A DNA stretch of 11,523 nucleotides from Nanoarchaeales archaeon (lineage in GTDB: Archaea; Nanobdellota; Nanobdellia; Woesearchaeales; UBA583). Of this stretch, positions 6,217 through 11,523 are shown piece by piece (position 1 is the first letter of the stretch; the number at the start of each line of letters is the position of its first letter). The notes under the pieces are model-generated. The model made no database searches, was not told where the DNA came from, and saw only the letters and a list, made by a program, of their open reading frames with translations. The DNA is taken from the NCBI GenBank assembly GCA_013215525.1, contig JABSQY010000052.1, positions 1-11,523 on the forward strand, given 5' to 3'. Position numbers and translations under genes: made by a program.

Positions 6217-6573
6217 TTAATAATCAATTTTTATAATATTTTCTATTAAATTTATACACAATTTAATTTTATCTATCTCAGGTTTATCTAAATCTCCAAT
6301 GTATTCATTTTGTTCATCTTTAAGTGCTGTATCTATACTTAATAATTCTCTTTTTAATGTTTCTAATTTGTATTGTAGTTCATTGTCTTCTAACTCAATT
6401 TTAAAACCTACTAATTGAAGTGATTTAACTTTTGAAGTTTTTTTATTTAAAATTTCATTAATTTTTCTAATAATGTCTAATTGGTCTGTTAAAAAATCAC
6501 ATCTTGGTAATTCTTTGATGTCATGTGGCCAATTCTTTATTAATTTATTAAAAAACTGTTTTAACTCTTCCAT
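6217..6573 (-). CDS. Hypothetical soluble helical protein
   Basis: A 118-residue protein, unrecognised. It has no signal or membrane segment. It is rich in Lys, Glu, Leu and Ile with heptad-like stretches (roughly residues 28-48 and 60-118), so a helical bundle or coiled coil is likely. A minus-strand ATTATAAA (bases 6597-6604) is centred about 27 bases before its ATG, supporting both reality and start. It is tail-to-tail with the TrmB-like gene, one base apart, and divergent from the YvcK-like gene. Confidence 0.65.
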   Translation of the reverse strand: MEELKQFFNKLIKNWPHDIKELPRCDFLTDQLDIIRKINEILNKKTSKVKSLQLVGFKIELEDNELQYKLETLKRELLSIDTALKDEQNEYIGDLDKPEIDKIKLCINLIENIIKIDY

Positions 6574-6596
6574 TTAAATATTTTAGATTTTTGTTG

Positions 6597-6658
6597 TTTA
6601 TAATATATTATATTTTTATCTTTCAAATGGAAAATAATTCAAAACATACCTTTATATA
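6597..6658. promoter_or_regulatory. Divergent TATA boxes for the 118-residue and YvcK-like genes
   Basis: TTTATATA at 6651-6658 is centred 27.5 bases before the YvcK-like ATG (6682). ATTATAAA on the minus strand (6597-6604) is centred 27.5 bases before the ATG ending at 6573. Both predict leaderless transcripts. Confidence 0.55.
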
Positions 6659-6681
6659 ACAAGAATTCTTATTTTATTCTA

Positions 6682-7674
6682 ATGATTAGTAGATTTTTTA
6701 CTAAAAAAAGACAAGTTCCAAAGTCTTTAAAGAACAAAAAAATTGTTTGTATTGGTGGTGGGACTGGATTATTTTCTCTTCTTTCTGGTTTGAAAGAATA
6801 TGCTGATTCTTCAAGAAATATTAAGGCAATTATTACAACACTTGACTCAGGTGGGAGTTCAGGTAAGCTACGTACACAGTATGGAGTTTTACCTCCAGGA
6901 GATATCCGTAATTGTATGGTTGCATTGTCTGATGAATCTAAAATTTTAAATGAATTATTTCAGTATCGTTTTGATGATAATATAGATAATCATAATTTTG
7001 GTAATTTAATTATTACTGCTTTGACTAAAATTACTGGAGATTTTGCAAGTGGTGTTCGTGAAGCTTCAAAAATTTTACGTATTCGTGGAGAAGTAATTCC
7101 AGTTAGTTTGGAGTCTAATACTTTGATTGCTAGGTGTGTTGATGGTCGTGAGCTTGTTAGTGAGGCTGTAATTGATACAACTGTTGATAAAATAATTGAT
7201 AAAATTTATTTGAAAACTGAAGGACAAACAAATCCTGCAGCTGTAAAAGCTCTAGTTGAAGCTGATATTATTATTTTTGGACCTGGTGATTTGTATACTA
7301 GTATTTTACCAAATATCTTATTTCCTAAGGTTCGTCGTGCTATTAATTCTAATTTACGTGCTAAAAAAGTTTTAATTAGTCCAGTTATGAGTAAACCTGG
7401 TGAGACTGATAATTTTGTAGTTTCAGATTTTAAACGAGAAATTGAAAAATATTTAAAAGCTCCAATCACACATGTAATTTCTAACTCACATATTCCTGTA
7501 AGTGTTGCTTTGAATGAGTATCAAAAAGAGAACAAGCACCCTGTAGCTATTGATGAAAAAAACTTAAAAGATATTAAATTAATTAAAGGTAACTTAATTG
7601 ATGAAGATAAATTAGTTCGTCATAATCCTGAAAATTTAGCTAAAGCTGTTATGAGATTAGTTTTTACTAAATAA
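6682..7674 (+). CDS. YvcK/CofD-like family protein (gluconeogenesis-factor type)
   Basis: A 330-residue protein. In bacteria, YvcK binds UDP-sugars and is needed for growth on gluconeogenic carbon and for correct cell-wall enzyme placement; CofD relatives make the F420 precursor. The nucleotide-binding start is KIVCIGGGTGLFSLLSGLK (about 19-37). Then come DSGGSSGKLR and LPPGDIRNCMVAL, a GNLIITALTKITGDF segment, FGPGDLYTSILPN (family usual: LGPGSLYTS), and SPVMSKPGETDNF. These follow YvcK rather than CofD. The YvcK motif usually reads DDGGSSG; here the first Asp is Leu-Asp shifted (TLDSGGSSG). A basic 18-residue N-terminal extension precedes the fold. Its role in an archaeon without peptidoglycan is unknown. 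It converges on dgkA with 34 bases between. Confidence 0.88.
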   Translation: MISRFFTKKRQVPKSLKNKKIVCIGGGTGLFSLLSGLKEYADSSRNIKAIITTLDSGGSSGKLRTQYGVLPPGDIRNCMVALSDESKILNELFQYRFDDNIDNHNFGNLIITALTKITGDFASGVREASKILRIRGEVIPVSLESNTLIARCVDGRELVSEAVIDTTVDKIIDKIYLKTEGQTNPAAVKALVEADIIIFGPGDLYTSILPNILFPKVRRAINSNLRAKKVLISPVMSKPGETDNFVVSDFKREIEKYLKAPITHVISNSHIPVSVALNEYQKENKHPVAIDEKNLKDIKLIKGNLIDEDKLVRHNPENLAKAVMRLVFTK

Positions 7675-7708
7675 TTATGATTATTTATTTAAAATTTAAT
7701 AATTTATT

Positions 7709-8047
7709 TTAATTAATTAAAATTAATGTCCAAACAATAATTAATAGTATAATTGATACAAATACAGCTCCTGCTCCTAAATCTTTTGCGTGTTTAGATA
7801 ATATGTGATTTTCTTTACTAATTCTATCTACAACTGCTTCAATTGCAGAATTAATAATTTCAGTAATTAAAACTAATATTCCACTAAATATTAATATTAT
7901 AATTTCAATATGGTTTTCTGTAAAATAAATTCCAGTTGGTAGTAAAATTACTAATAAAATTACTTCTCCTCTAAATGCTATTTCATTTTTATATGCATAT
8001 ACAACTCCATCAACACAATGCATAGTTGATTTAATAAATCCTTTCAT
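7709..8047 (-). CDS. dgkA: Diacylglycerol kinase, DgkA type (integral membrane)
   Basis: A 112-residue protein. DgkA phosphorylates diacylglycerol or undecaprenol-like lipids using ATP within the membrane. The sequence has the amphipathic N-terminal helix, AYKNEIAFRGE at 18-28 (with E22 and E28), three hydrophobic segments (about 30-48, 50-66 and 92-111), and the catalytic loop EIINSAIEAVVDR at 63-75, where E63, N66 and E70 match the known active-site glutamates and asparagine. SKHAKDLGAGAV at 84-95 supplies the Lys-Asp pair. Length is slightly under the 121 residues of E. coli DgkA. A minus-strand TATATAAA (8069-8076) is centred 25.5 bases before the ATG. DgkA is mainly bacterial; transfer is likely, and the lipid substrate in an archaeon is open. 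Confidence 0.93.
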   Translation of the reverse strand: MKGFIKSTMHCVDGVVYAYKNEIAFRGEVILLVILLPTGIYFTENHIEIIILIFSGILVLITEIINSAIEAVVDRISKENHILSKHAKDLGAGAVFVSIILLIIVWTLILIN

Positions 8048-8068
8048 AATATATTAACTTATTTATTA

Positions 8069-8076
8069 TTTATATA
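8069..8076 (-). promoter_or_regulatory. TATA box of dgkA
   Basis: On the minus strand this reads TATATAAA, centred 25.5 bases before the dgkA ATG, which gives dgkA its own leaderless promoter although it lies in line behind bud32 and the 135-residue gene. Confidence 0.5.
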
Positions 8077-8116
8077 ATTATTTAAAAATATTATTGTATT
8101 TGTGTATTAATAATAC

Positions 8117-8524
8117 TTAGTTTTCAGTAAATAAATTTTTATTTTCTTCTATCATAGCTTTGGAAATCTCTTTAGCACTTTGATTATACCATTTTTGAGT
8201 TAATGAATGTTTTCCTCCTTTCCATTCTTTTGAGTTTTTTAAGTATCCAGTCAGATATATTTTATTATTTTCATACATTTCTATATTTTGTATATTATAT
8301 TCACTATATGCTTTTAAATGGAAATATTCACCATTTTTAAGTTTTATGAATAGATGAATATCTGTAAACATTCTATCTTTTTTTCTACTAAAATTGTCAT
8401 CAGTTAAAATTTCAAAAGTTTCAAACTTATTTTTTAAAAACCCCATTATTTCAAAAAATAATGATTGTGTTTTTTGTTGTAGGTTCATATTTAGTAAAAG
8501 TAATCTTTTATTTGTGTCTTCCAT
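8117..8524 (-). CDS. Hypothetical protein co-transcribed with bud32
   Basis: A 135-residue protein of no recognised family. The ATG at 8524 lies one base after the bud32 stop. A GTG at 8551 in the same frame would overlap bud32 and add nine polar residues, which is less likely. There is no signal or membrane segment. The N-terminal third is helical and leucine-rich (KRLLLLNMNL). A middle section with alternating hydrophobic residues (DIHLFIKLKNGEYFHLKAY, NKIYLTGYLK) suggests a beta sheet, and a helix closes the protein. Aromatic and basic residues such as KEWKGGKHSLTQKWY could contact nucleic acid, but this is a guess. Tight coupling to bud32 suggests a link to KEOPS or tRNA modification; none of the known small KEOPS subunits (Pcc1, Cgi121) is recognisable here. 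Confidence 0.65.
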   Translation of the reverse strand: MEDTNKRLLLLNMNLQQKTQSLFFEIMGFLKNKFETFEILTDDNFSRKKDRMFTDIHLFIKLKNGEYFHLKAYSEYNIQNIEMYENNKIYLTGYLKNSKEWKGGKHSLTQKWYNQSAKEISKAMIEENKNLFTEN

Positions 8525-8525
8525 T

Positions 8526-9185
8526 TTATTGTTTTTGTTTGTTTCTTCCACGAAGTTCTAGTTTTTTCAAGTTAATTAAAACTTTAGGTTCAAATTGTTT
8601 ATATATTTCTATTAACTCTTCTTTATATTTAATTAAATCAGGATGTTCATTTTTAATACAATTAAAAAATAAATTTAAATCTACTGCTCTATCTTCTGGC
8701 TTTACACTGAATTCAGCAAGTCCAAAATCAATTAGAAATACTTTGTTATTTGAATAAATCATATTTAGTGTTGTTAAGTCTGAGTGCGTAACTTCTAATT
8801 TGTGCATTTGAATAATTTGCTCAAACGCTTCAAATAATAGTTCTTTTGTTAAACATTTTTTTAAAACATCTCCTTGTAAAAATTCAAATTCAAAAGAGAT
8901 TTCAACATACTCAAAAATACGTGTAGCGTTTTTGGTATCCATTAAATCAATAGATTTAATTGGACTTCTTTTATCTTCAATTAATTTGTATGGTTCTGGG
9001 ACATTGATTGTGTTTGCTATGTGTAGTTTTTGTAATACTTTAAACTCACGTCTGTTTCTGAATTTACGTAGTTTTTCATCAATCTCTTTTAGTCTATATG
9101 TTTTTGGTAGTCTAATTTTTTTAAGTGTTGTTTGGTTTATTTTATGAATTTGTGATTCGGCTCCTGTTGCAATTAATGTGTCCAT
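8526..9185 (-). CDS. bud32: Bud32/PRPK kinase-ATPase of the KEOPS complex
   Basis: A 219-residue protein. Bud32 is the small atypical kinase that, with Kae1, Pcc1 and Cgi121, makes the t6A base at position 37 of ANN-decoding tRNAs. The GAES motif (8-11) stands for the shortened P-loop. KIRLPKTYR at 23-31 is the family pattern K-x-R-x-x-K-x-Y-R with the likely ATP-binding K23. R45 and E47 follow. The catalytic loop is HSDLTTLNM at 134-142 (usually HGDLTTSN), the metal-binding DFG is at 153-155, and EDRAVDL at 165-171 is typical. The basic C-terminal tail ends RGRNKQKQ, as in other Bud32 proteins. It stands alone, not fused to Kae1 as in many archaea. Its 5' side faces the CDPS-like gene across 62 bases. 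Confidence 0.93.
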   Translation of the reverse strand: MDTLIATGAESQIHKINQTTLKKIRLPKTYRLKEIDEKLRKFRNRREFKVLQKLHIANTINVPEPYKLIEDKRSPIKSIDLMDTKNATRIFEYVEISFEFEFLQGDVLKKCLTKELLFEAFEQIIQMHKLEVTHSDLTTLNMIYSNNKVFLIDFGLAEFSVKPEDRAVDLNLFFNCIKNEHPDLIKYKEELIEIYKQFEPKVLINLKKLELRGRNKQKQ

Positions 9186-9215
9186 TTTTATCTTATAATT
9201 ATTAATGTCTATGAA

Positions 9216-9227
9216 GATTTATAAATC
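9216..9227. promoter_or_regulatory. Palindromic TATA box shared by bud32 and the CDPS-like gene
   Basis: GATTTATAAATC is a perfect 12-base palindrome whose core is a good TATA box. It is centred 26.5 bases before the plus-strand ATG (9248) and 36.5 bases before the bud32 ATG. No other TATA box lies at the leaderless distance from bud32, so one element may fire in both directions, giving bud32 a leader of about 10 bases. Confidence 0.5.
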
Positions 9228-9247
9228 TGTTTTTTTATTAACTTTTT

Positions 9248-10048
9248 ATGAAAGGAATTTTAAAGTTTTTATCTGGTTTAAATGATGCAAAAATTGATTC
9301 AACTGGTGATATTAAAGTTTTACCAAGACAAAATGGAGTTTTATTATTTCCAATTTCAATCGGAAAGATTGAAAAGGAAATGTCTGCTGAAAACATTTTT
9401 AATTTTTTAGAAACTGAATTACATTCTAAATGGAGAAACTATCCTTTAAGTATCGTTTTTTTATATACTGGAAATGTTTATTCTAAATATGGTTTTGATT
9501 CAAAAAAAAATAACGATTATAAAGTTGAAAAACATAAATTGGAGTGTACTAGAATAATTAATTATTCTAATTATTTAACTATGGATGCATTTAGTTTTGT
9601 AAATTGGAATGAGTTATTTAATTCAGATAGTTATGTTAAGGAAAAATTTGAAGAATTAAAAAATATTTATTTATCTGATCAAATGTTTCAAAATATTATG
9701 AAATCAGATTTAAAACGTGCAGGGAAAAGTCTTGATAGTAATAATATTAATTTTTTACTTGAGGAAATGTTTTTACCTTATCTATTTGTTAAAAATAAAA
9801 TTGATGTTAAAGATAAGTTTACAAAAAATACTAAAAGATTTAAATTAATTTGTTATAGTGGAAATTGTCTAAAAATTTTACTTTATATTCATAAAATGAA
9901 TTTTTTTAATTTAGATAAATCAACTAATGTTTATCAGAATTGTTTTTATAATTATAAATCAAAGTTTTTATTTAATTTTGATGATATTGATTTAGAAAAT
10001 GTGTCCGATTTAGGGCAATATGTTATTGATTTTAGAAAGAATAACTAA
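9248..10048 (+). CDS. Cyclodipeptide synthase-like protein (aminoacyl-tRNA dependent)
   Basis: A 266-residue protein. Cyclodipeptide synthases (CDPS) take two aminoacyl-tRNAs and make a cyclic dipeptide; they share the fold of class I tRNA synthetases such as TyrRS. By eye it follows the family layout. LLFPISIGKIEKEMSAEN (32-49) matches the region of the nucleophile serine of AlbC (GISAGN), placing S37 at the same number. VNWNELFNSDSYVKEKFEEL (118-137) and YLSDQMFQNIM (141-151) match the usual linker helices. NFLLEE (168-173) aligns with the NYVLAE motif, giving F169 in place of the catalytic Tyr and E173 for the catalytic Glu. ICYS at 201-204 matches the late Tyr (Y203), with Ser where AlbC has His. 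The changes (Tyr to Phe, His to Ser, Asn to Lys after the nucleophile) suggest altered chemistry or no cyclisation. The basic tRNA-binding helix is weak. Confidence 0.55.
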   Translation: MKGILKFLSGLNDAKIDSTGDIKVLPRQNGVLLFPISIGKIEKEMSAENIFNFLETELHSKWRNYPLSIVFLYTGNVYSKYGFDSKKNNDYKVEKHKLECTRIINYSNYLTMDAFSFVNWNELFNSDSYVKEKFEELKNIYLSDQMFQNIMKSDLKRAGKSLDSNNINFLLEEMFLPYLFVKNKIDVKDKFTKNTKRFKLICYSGNCLKILLYIHKMNFFNLDKSTNVYQNCFYNYKSKFLFNFDDIDLENVSDLGQYVIDFRKNN

Positions 10049-10063
10049 TTGTAATTAAAAATA

Positions 10064-10071
10064 TTTATATA
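10064..10071 (+). promoter_or_regulatory. TATA box of the two-helix protein / AlaRS-half operon
   Basis: TTTATATA, preceded by an A-rich BRE-like stretch, is centred 25.5 bases before the ATG at 10093. It probably drives both that gene and the AlaRS-half gene behind it. Confidence 0.55.
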
Positions 10072-10092
10072 CTTACTTATTTTTCTATTATT

Positions 10093-10353
10093 ATGGTTAA
10101 AGAAAAAAAAGGTTTTTTTGAGAGAGTTGAGTCTGAGGTGACAAATGCTGTGAAGACTTATGCTGCTGAGAAAATTAAAAAGAATTTAATTAAATTTGGA
10201 GAGATTTCAGCATTAGTTGTTGTTGCAATTTTTTTAATTTCATTTGGAGTTGCAGATTTAGCTGCATATTATTTTCCAATTTTAGCAAATGGTTTAAGTT
10301 ATGTTCTTTTAGGAGTCCTTTTTTTAATTATTGGATTATTAATAAATTATTAA
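10093..10353 (+). CDS. Small membrane protein with two helices, unknown
   Basis: An 86-residue protein. A charged, helical N-terminus (residues 1-34, with many Lys and Glu, starting MVKEKKGFFERVESEV) precedes two hydrophobic helices at about 37-58 and 64-85 separated by a short AYYFPILANG turn; the chain ends right after the second helix. Small proteins of this layout, with an amphipathic start then two helices, recall phage-holin-superfamily and DUF1469-like membrane proteins, but I cannot place it in a named family. The start is supported by a TATA box 25.5 bases upstream. The AlaRS-half gene starts 13 bases after its stop, so the two are probably one transcript. Confidence 0.75.
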   Translation: MVKEKKGFFERVESEVTNAVKTYAAEKIKKNLIKFGEISALVVVAIFLISFGVADLAAYYFPILANGLSYVLLGVLFLIIGLLINY

Positions 10354-10366
10354 AAATAAATTAAAA

Positions 10367-11215
10367 ATGGTTAAAATTAAAATTGATTTAGAAAATAGAG
10401 AGAAGTTAAGGAGATTACACACAACAACACATATTGTGAATCATTGCGCTAGGATTGTGCTTGGTAATCATGTGTGGCAGAATGGTAGTAATTTAAAACC
10501 TGAATTTGGAACATTAGATATTACACATTTTAATAATTTAACTTTAAGTGAAATTTTTGAAATTGAGAAATTAGCAAATAAAACAGTTTTTGAAAATAAA
10601 AAAGTTAAAGTTGAAGAATTATCTCGTGATAAAGCTGAAGAAAAGTATGGTTTTTCTTTATATCAGGGTGGGGCAATTCCTATGAAAAAATTACGTGTAA
10701 TTTCTGTTGAAGATAGTGACATTGAAGCGTGTGGTGGAATTCATATGGAAACTACTGGAGGTATTGGCTTAATTAAAATAATTGAAACTTCAAAGATACA
10801 AGACGGAGTTGTTCGTTTAAAGTATGTTGTAAATGAGTTTGCGCTTAATGCAATTTATAATAATGAAGTATTATTAAAGGATAGTTGTGATGTATTTTCA
10901 GTTGATAAATCATCAATTGTTAGAACCTCAGAGAAATTTTTTAATGATTGGAAGAAACAAAATAAAGAAATTGAAAATTTGAAAAAAGAGTTAGGGGAGT
11001 TAAGAATTCAATCTATTGAAACATCTTCTGATAATGAGTTTGATGTATCTGATATGGATATGGGAACTGCTATGCAAATTTATACAAAAGTTATGAATAG
11101 TAAACCAAAATTAGTTTTAAAAGCTAGTAAGTTTGTGATTGCTCCTTGTGGTCATGATGTTGCTGGTTCTAAGAAAGAATTAAATAAAGGGAAATTTTCA
11201 GTTTTTATTATTTAA
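10367..11215 (+). CDS. Alanyl-tRNA synthetase editing/C-terminal half (split AlaRS beta or AlaX-like)
   Basis: A 282-residue protein that matches only the back half of archaeal AlaRS. It starts at the border of the editing domain. The zinc-binding editing motifs are HTTTH (18-22) and CGGIH (122-126), giving ligands H18, H22, C122 and H126. LDITHF (50-55), EKYGFSLYQGG (92-102) and IGLIKIIETSKIQDGVVRLKY are close to AlaRS. A coiled coil follows (about 190-215), then a short C-Ala-like domain (about 230-282) without the usual glycine-rich ending; it has IAPCGHDVAGSK instead. It lacks the aminoacylation domain and the N-terminal barrel of AlaX-M. Keeping the coiled coil and C-Ala points to a split AlaRS as in Nanoarchaeum equitans, with the catalytic half elsewhere. 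A trans-editing AlaX that clears Ser- or Gly-tRNA(Ala) is the alternative. Confidence 0.85.
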   Translation: MVKIKIDLENREKLRRLHTTTHIVNHCARIVLGNHVWQNGSNLKPEFGTLDITHFNNLTLSEIFEIEKLANKTVFENKKVKVEELSRDKAEEKYGFSLYQGGAIPMKKLRVISVEDSDIEACGGIHMETTGGIGLIKIIETSKIQDGVVRLKYVVNEFALNAIYNNEVLLKDSCDVFSVDKSSIVRTSEKFFNDWKKQNKEIENLKKELGELRIQSIETSSDNEFDVSDMDMGTAMQIYTKVMNSKPKLVLKASKFVIAPCGHDVAGSKKELNKGKFSVFII

Positions 11216-11260
11216 TTTTTTCAAAATTAACTATTATGTTTCCAGTTGATATTAGAAATT

Positions 11261-11268
11261 TTTATAAA
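11261..11268 (+). promoter_or_regulatory. TATA box of the right-edge gene
   Basis: TTTATAAA is centred 25.5 bases before the ATG at 11290, matching the leaderless spacing seen across the window. Confidence 0.5.
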
Positions 11269-11289
11269 TGAAGAAAATATATTAAACAT

Positions 11290-11523
11290 ATGTATTATAA
11301 TTTTTCTCATTCTTTATCTGAAACTGATTTAAATGTTCTTAAAAGAGATACTAATTATAGATTTGATTATATTTCAAAATATTATACAAATTTAGAACGA
11401 ACTGATGCAAATGATTTTTTATTTTTCTTTTGTTCATACTATAATATTTATAAATTAGGAAACCAAATTAAAGATATTTTTGATTCGAATGTTTTTGATT
11501 TTAAAAATATGAATTATTGTCAA
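11290..11523 (+). CDS. 5' part of an unidentified gene (cut by window edge)
   Basis: An open frame of 78 codons runs from the ATG at 11290 to the window edge with no stop. The protein is rich in Tyr, Phe, Asn and Asp, with segments such as FSHSLSETDLNVLKRD and YYTNLERTDANDFLFFF. It has no signal sequence at the start and no recognised motif. A TATA box at the right distance supports the start. In the same frame an ATG at 11236 leads to a TGA at 11269-11271, but that stretch overlaps the promoter, so I do not include it. Confidence 0.55.
   Translation, partial: MYYNFSHSLSETDLNVLKRDTNYRFDYISKYYTNLERTDANDFLFFFCSYYNIYKLGNQIKDIFDSNVFDFKNMNYCQ

Noticed and set aside
8525..8551. GTG start overlapping bud32 for the 135-residue gene
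   Set aside because: The ATG at 8524 follows the bud32 stop directly; the extra nine residues are low-complexity and encoded in the tail of bud32.
8461..9147. Plus-strand open frames opposite bud32 and its neighbour (8461-8757, 8932-9147)
   Set aside because: They lie opposite the clear Bud32 kinase motifs and read as hydrophobic low-complexity shadow translations.
11236..11271. Possible earlier ATG at 11236 with an in-frame TGA before the right-edge gene
   Set aside because: The stretch reads like protein, but it overlaps a TATA box placed correctly for the ATG at 11290, and nothing else suggests TGA recoding: the long genes use TGG for Trp and contain no in-frame TGA.
1..11523. CRISPR arrays, transposases, tRNA or rRNA genes
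   Set aside because: I saw no regularly spaced direct repeats, no transposase or integrase motifs, and no tRNA T-arm/acceptor pattern on either strand.

Overview
The window looks like a piece of chromosome from an archaeon of the DPANN kind (Woesearchaeota/Pacearchaeota-like). The DNA is very AT-rich. The information-processing and cell-biology genes are archaeal: an FtsZ2-type tubulin, a Bud32 kinase, a TrmB-type regulator, and a free-standing C-terminal half of alanyl-tRNA synthetase like that of Nanoarchaeum. At least nine genes have a TATA box centred about 25-29 bases before their start codon and no visible Shine-Dalgarno sequence, which is the archaeal leaderless-transcript pattern. Mixed in are bacterial-type genes (ScpB, a YvcK/CofD-like protein, DgkA), as is common in DPANN genomes. 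No tRNA, rRNA, CRISPR array or transposase was found.

Left part (1-5100): the tail of an unidentified gene; a three-helix membrane protein with a large external domain; scpB; ftsZ2; a small GNAT acetyltransferase whose best ATG is followed by an in-frame TAG at codon 6; and an SPFH/stomatin-like membrane protein. All are on the plus strand. The set leans towards chromosome segregation, division and membrane organisation. The most unusual feature here is an approximately 81-base non-coding element present in two almost identical copies, one just after ftsZ2 and one just after the SPFH gene. It folds into one long imperfect hairpin, and the single internal difference between copies keeps the base pairing (C-G to U-G).

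Middle part (5100-9190): a small exported or membrane-anchored protein (minus), divergent from a TrmB-like regulator (plus); a coiled-coil-like hypothetical protein (minus) tail-to-tail with the regulator; a YvcK-family protein (plus); then a minus-strand run of bud32, a small unknown gene and dgkA.

Right part (9190-11523): a divergent gene whose product I read as a cyclodipeptide-synthase-like enzyme (aminoacyl-tRNA dependent), fired from a palindromic TATA box that it probably shares with bud32; a small two-helix membrane protein probably co-transcribed with the AlaRS editing/C-terminal half; and the 5' part of an unidentified gene running off the end.

Stop codons are almost all TAA. One gene (scpB) ends in TAG, followed by TAA one codon later, and none clearly ends in TGA. 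Family calls rest on motif recognition from memory; no database search was possible.
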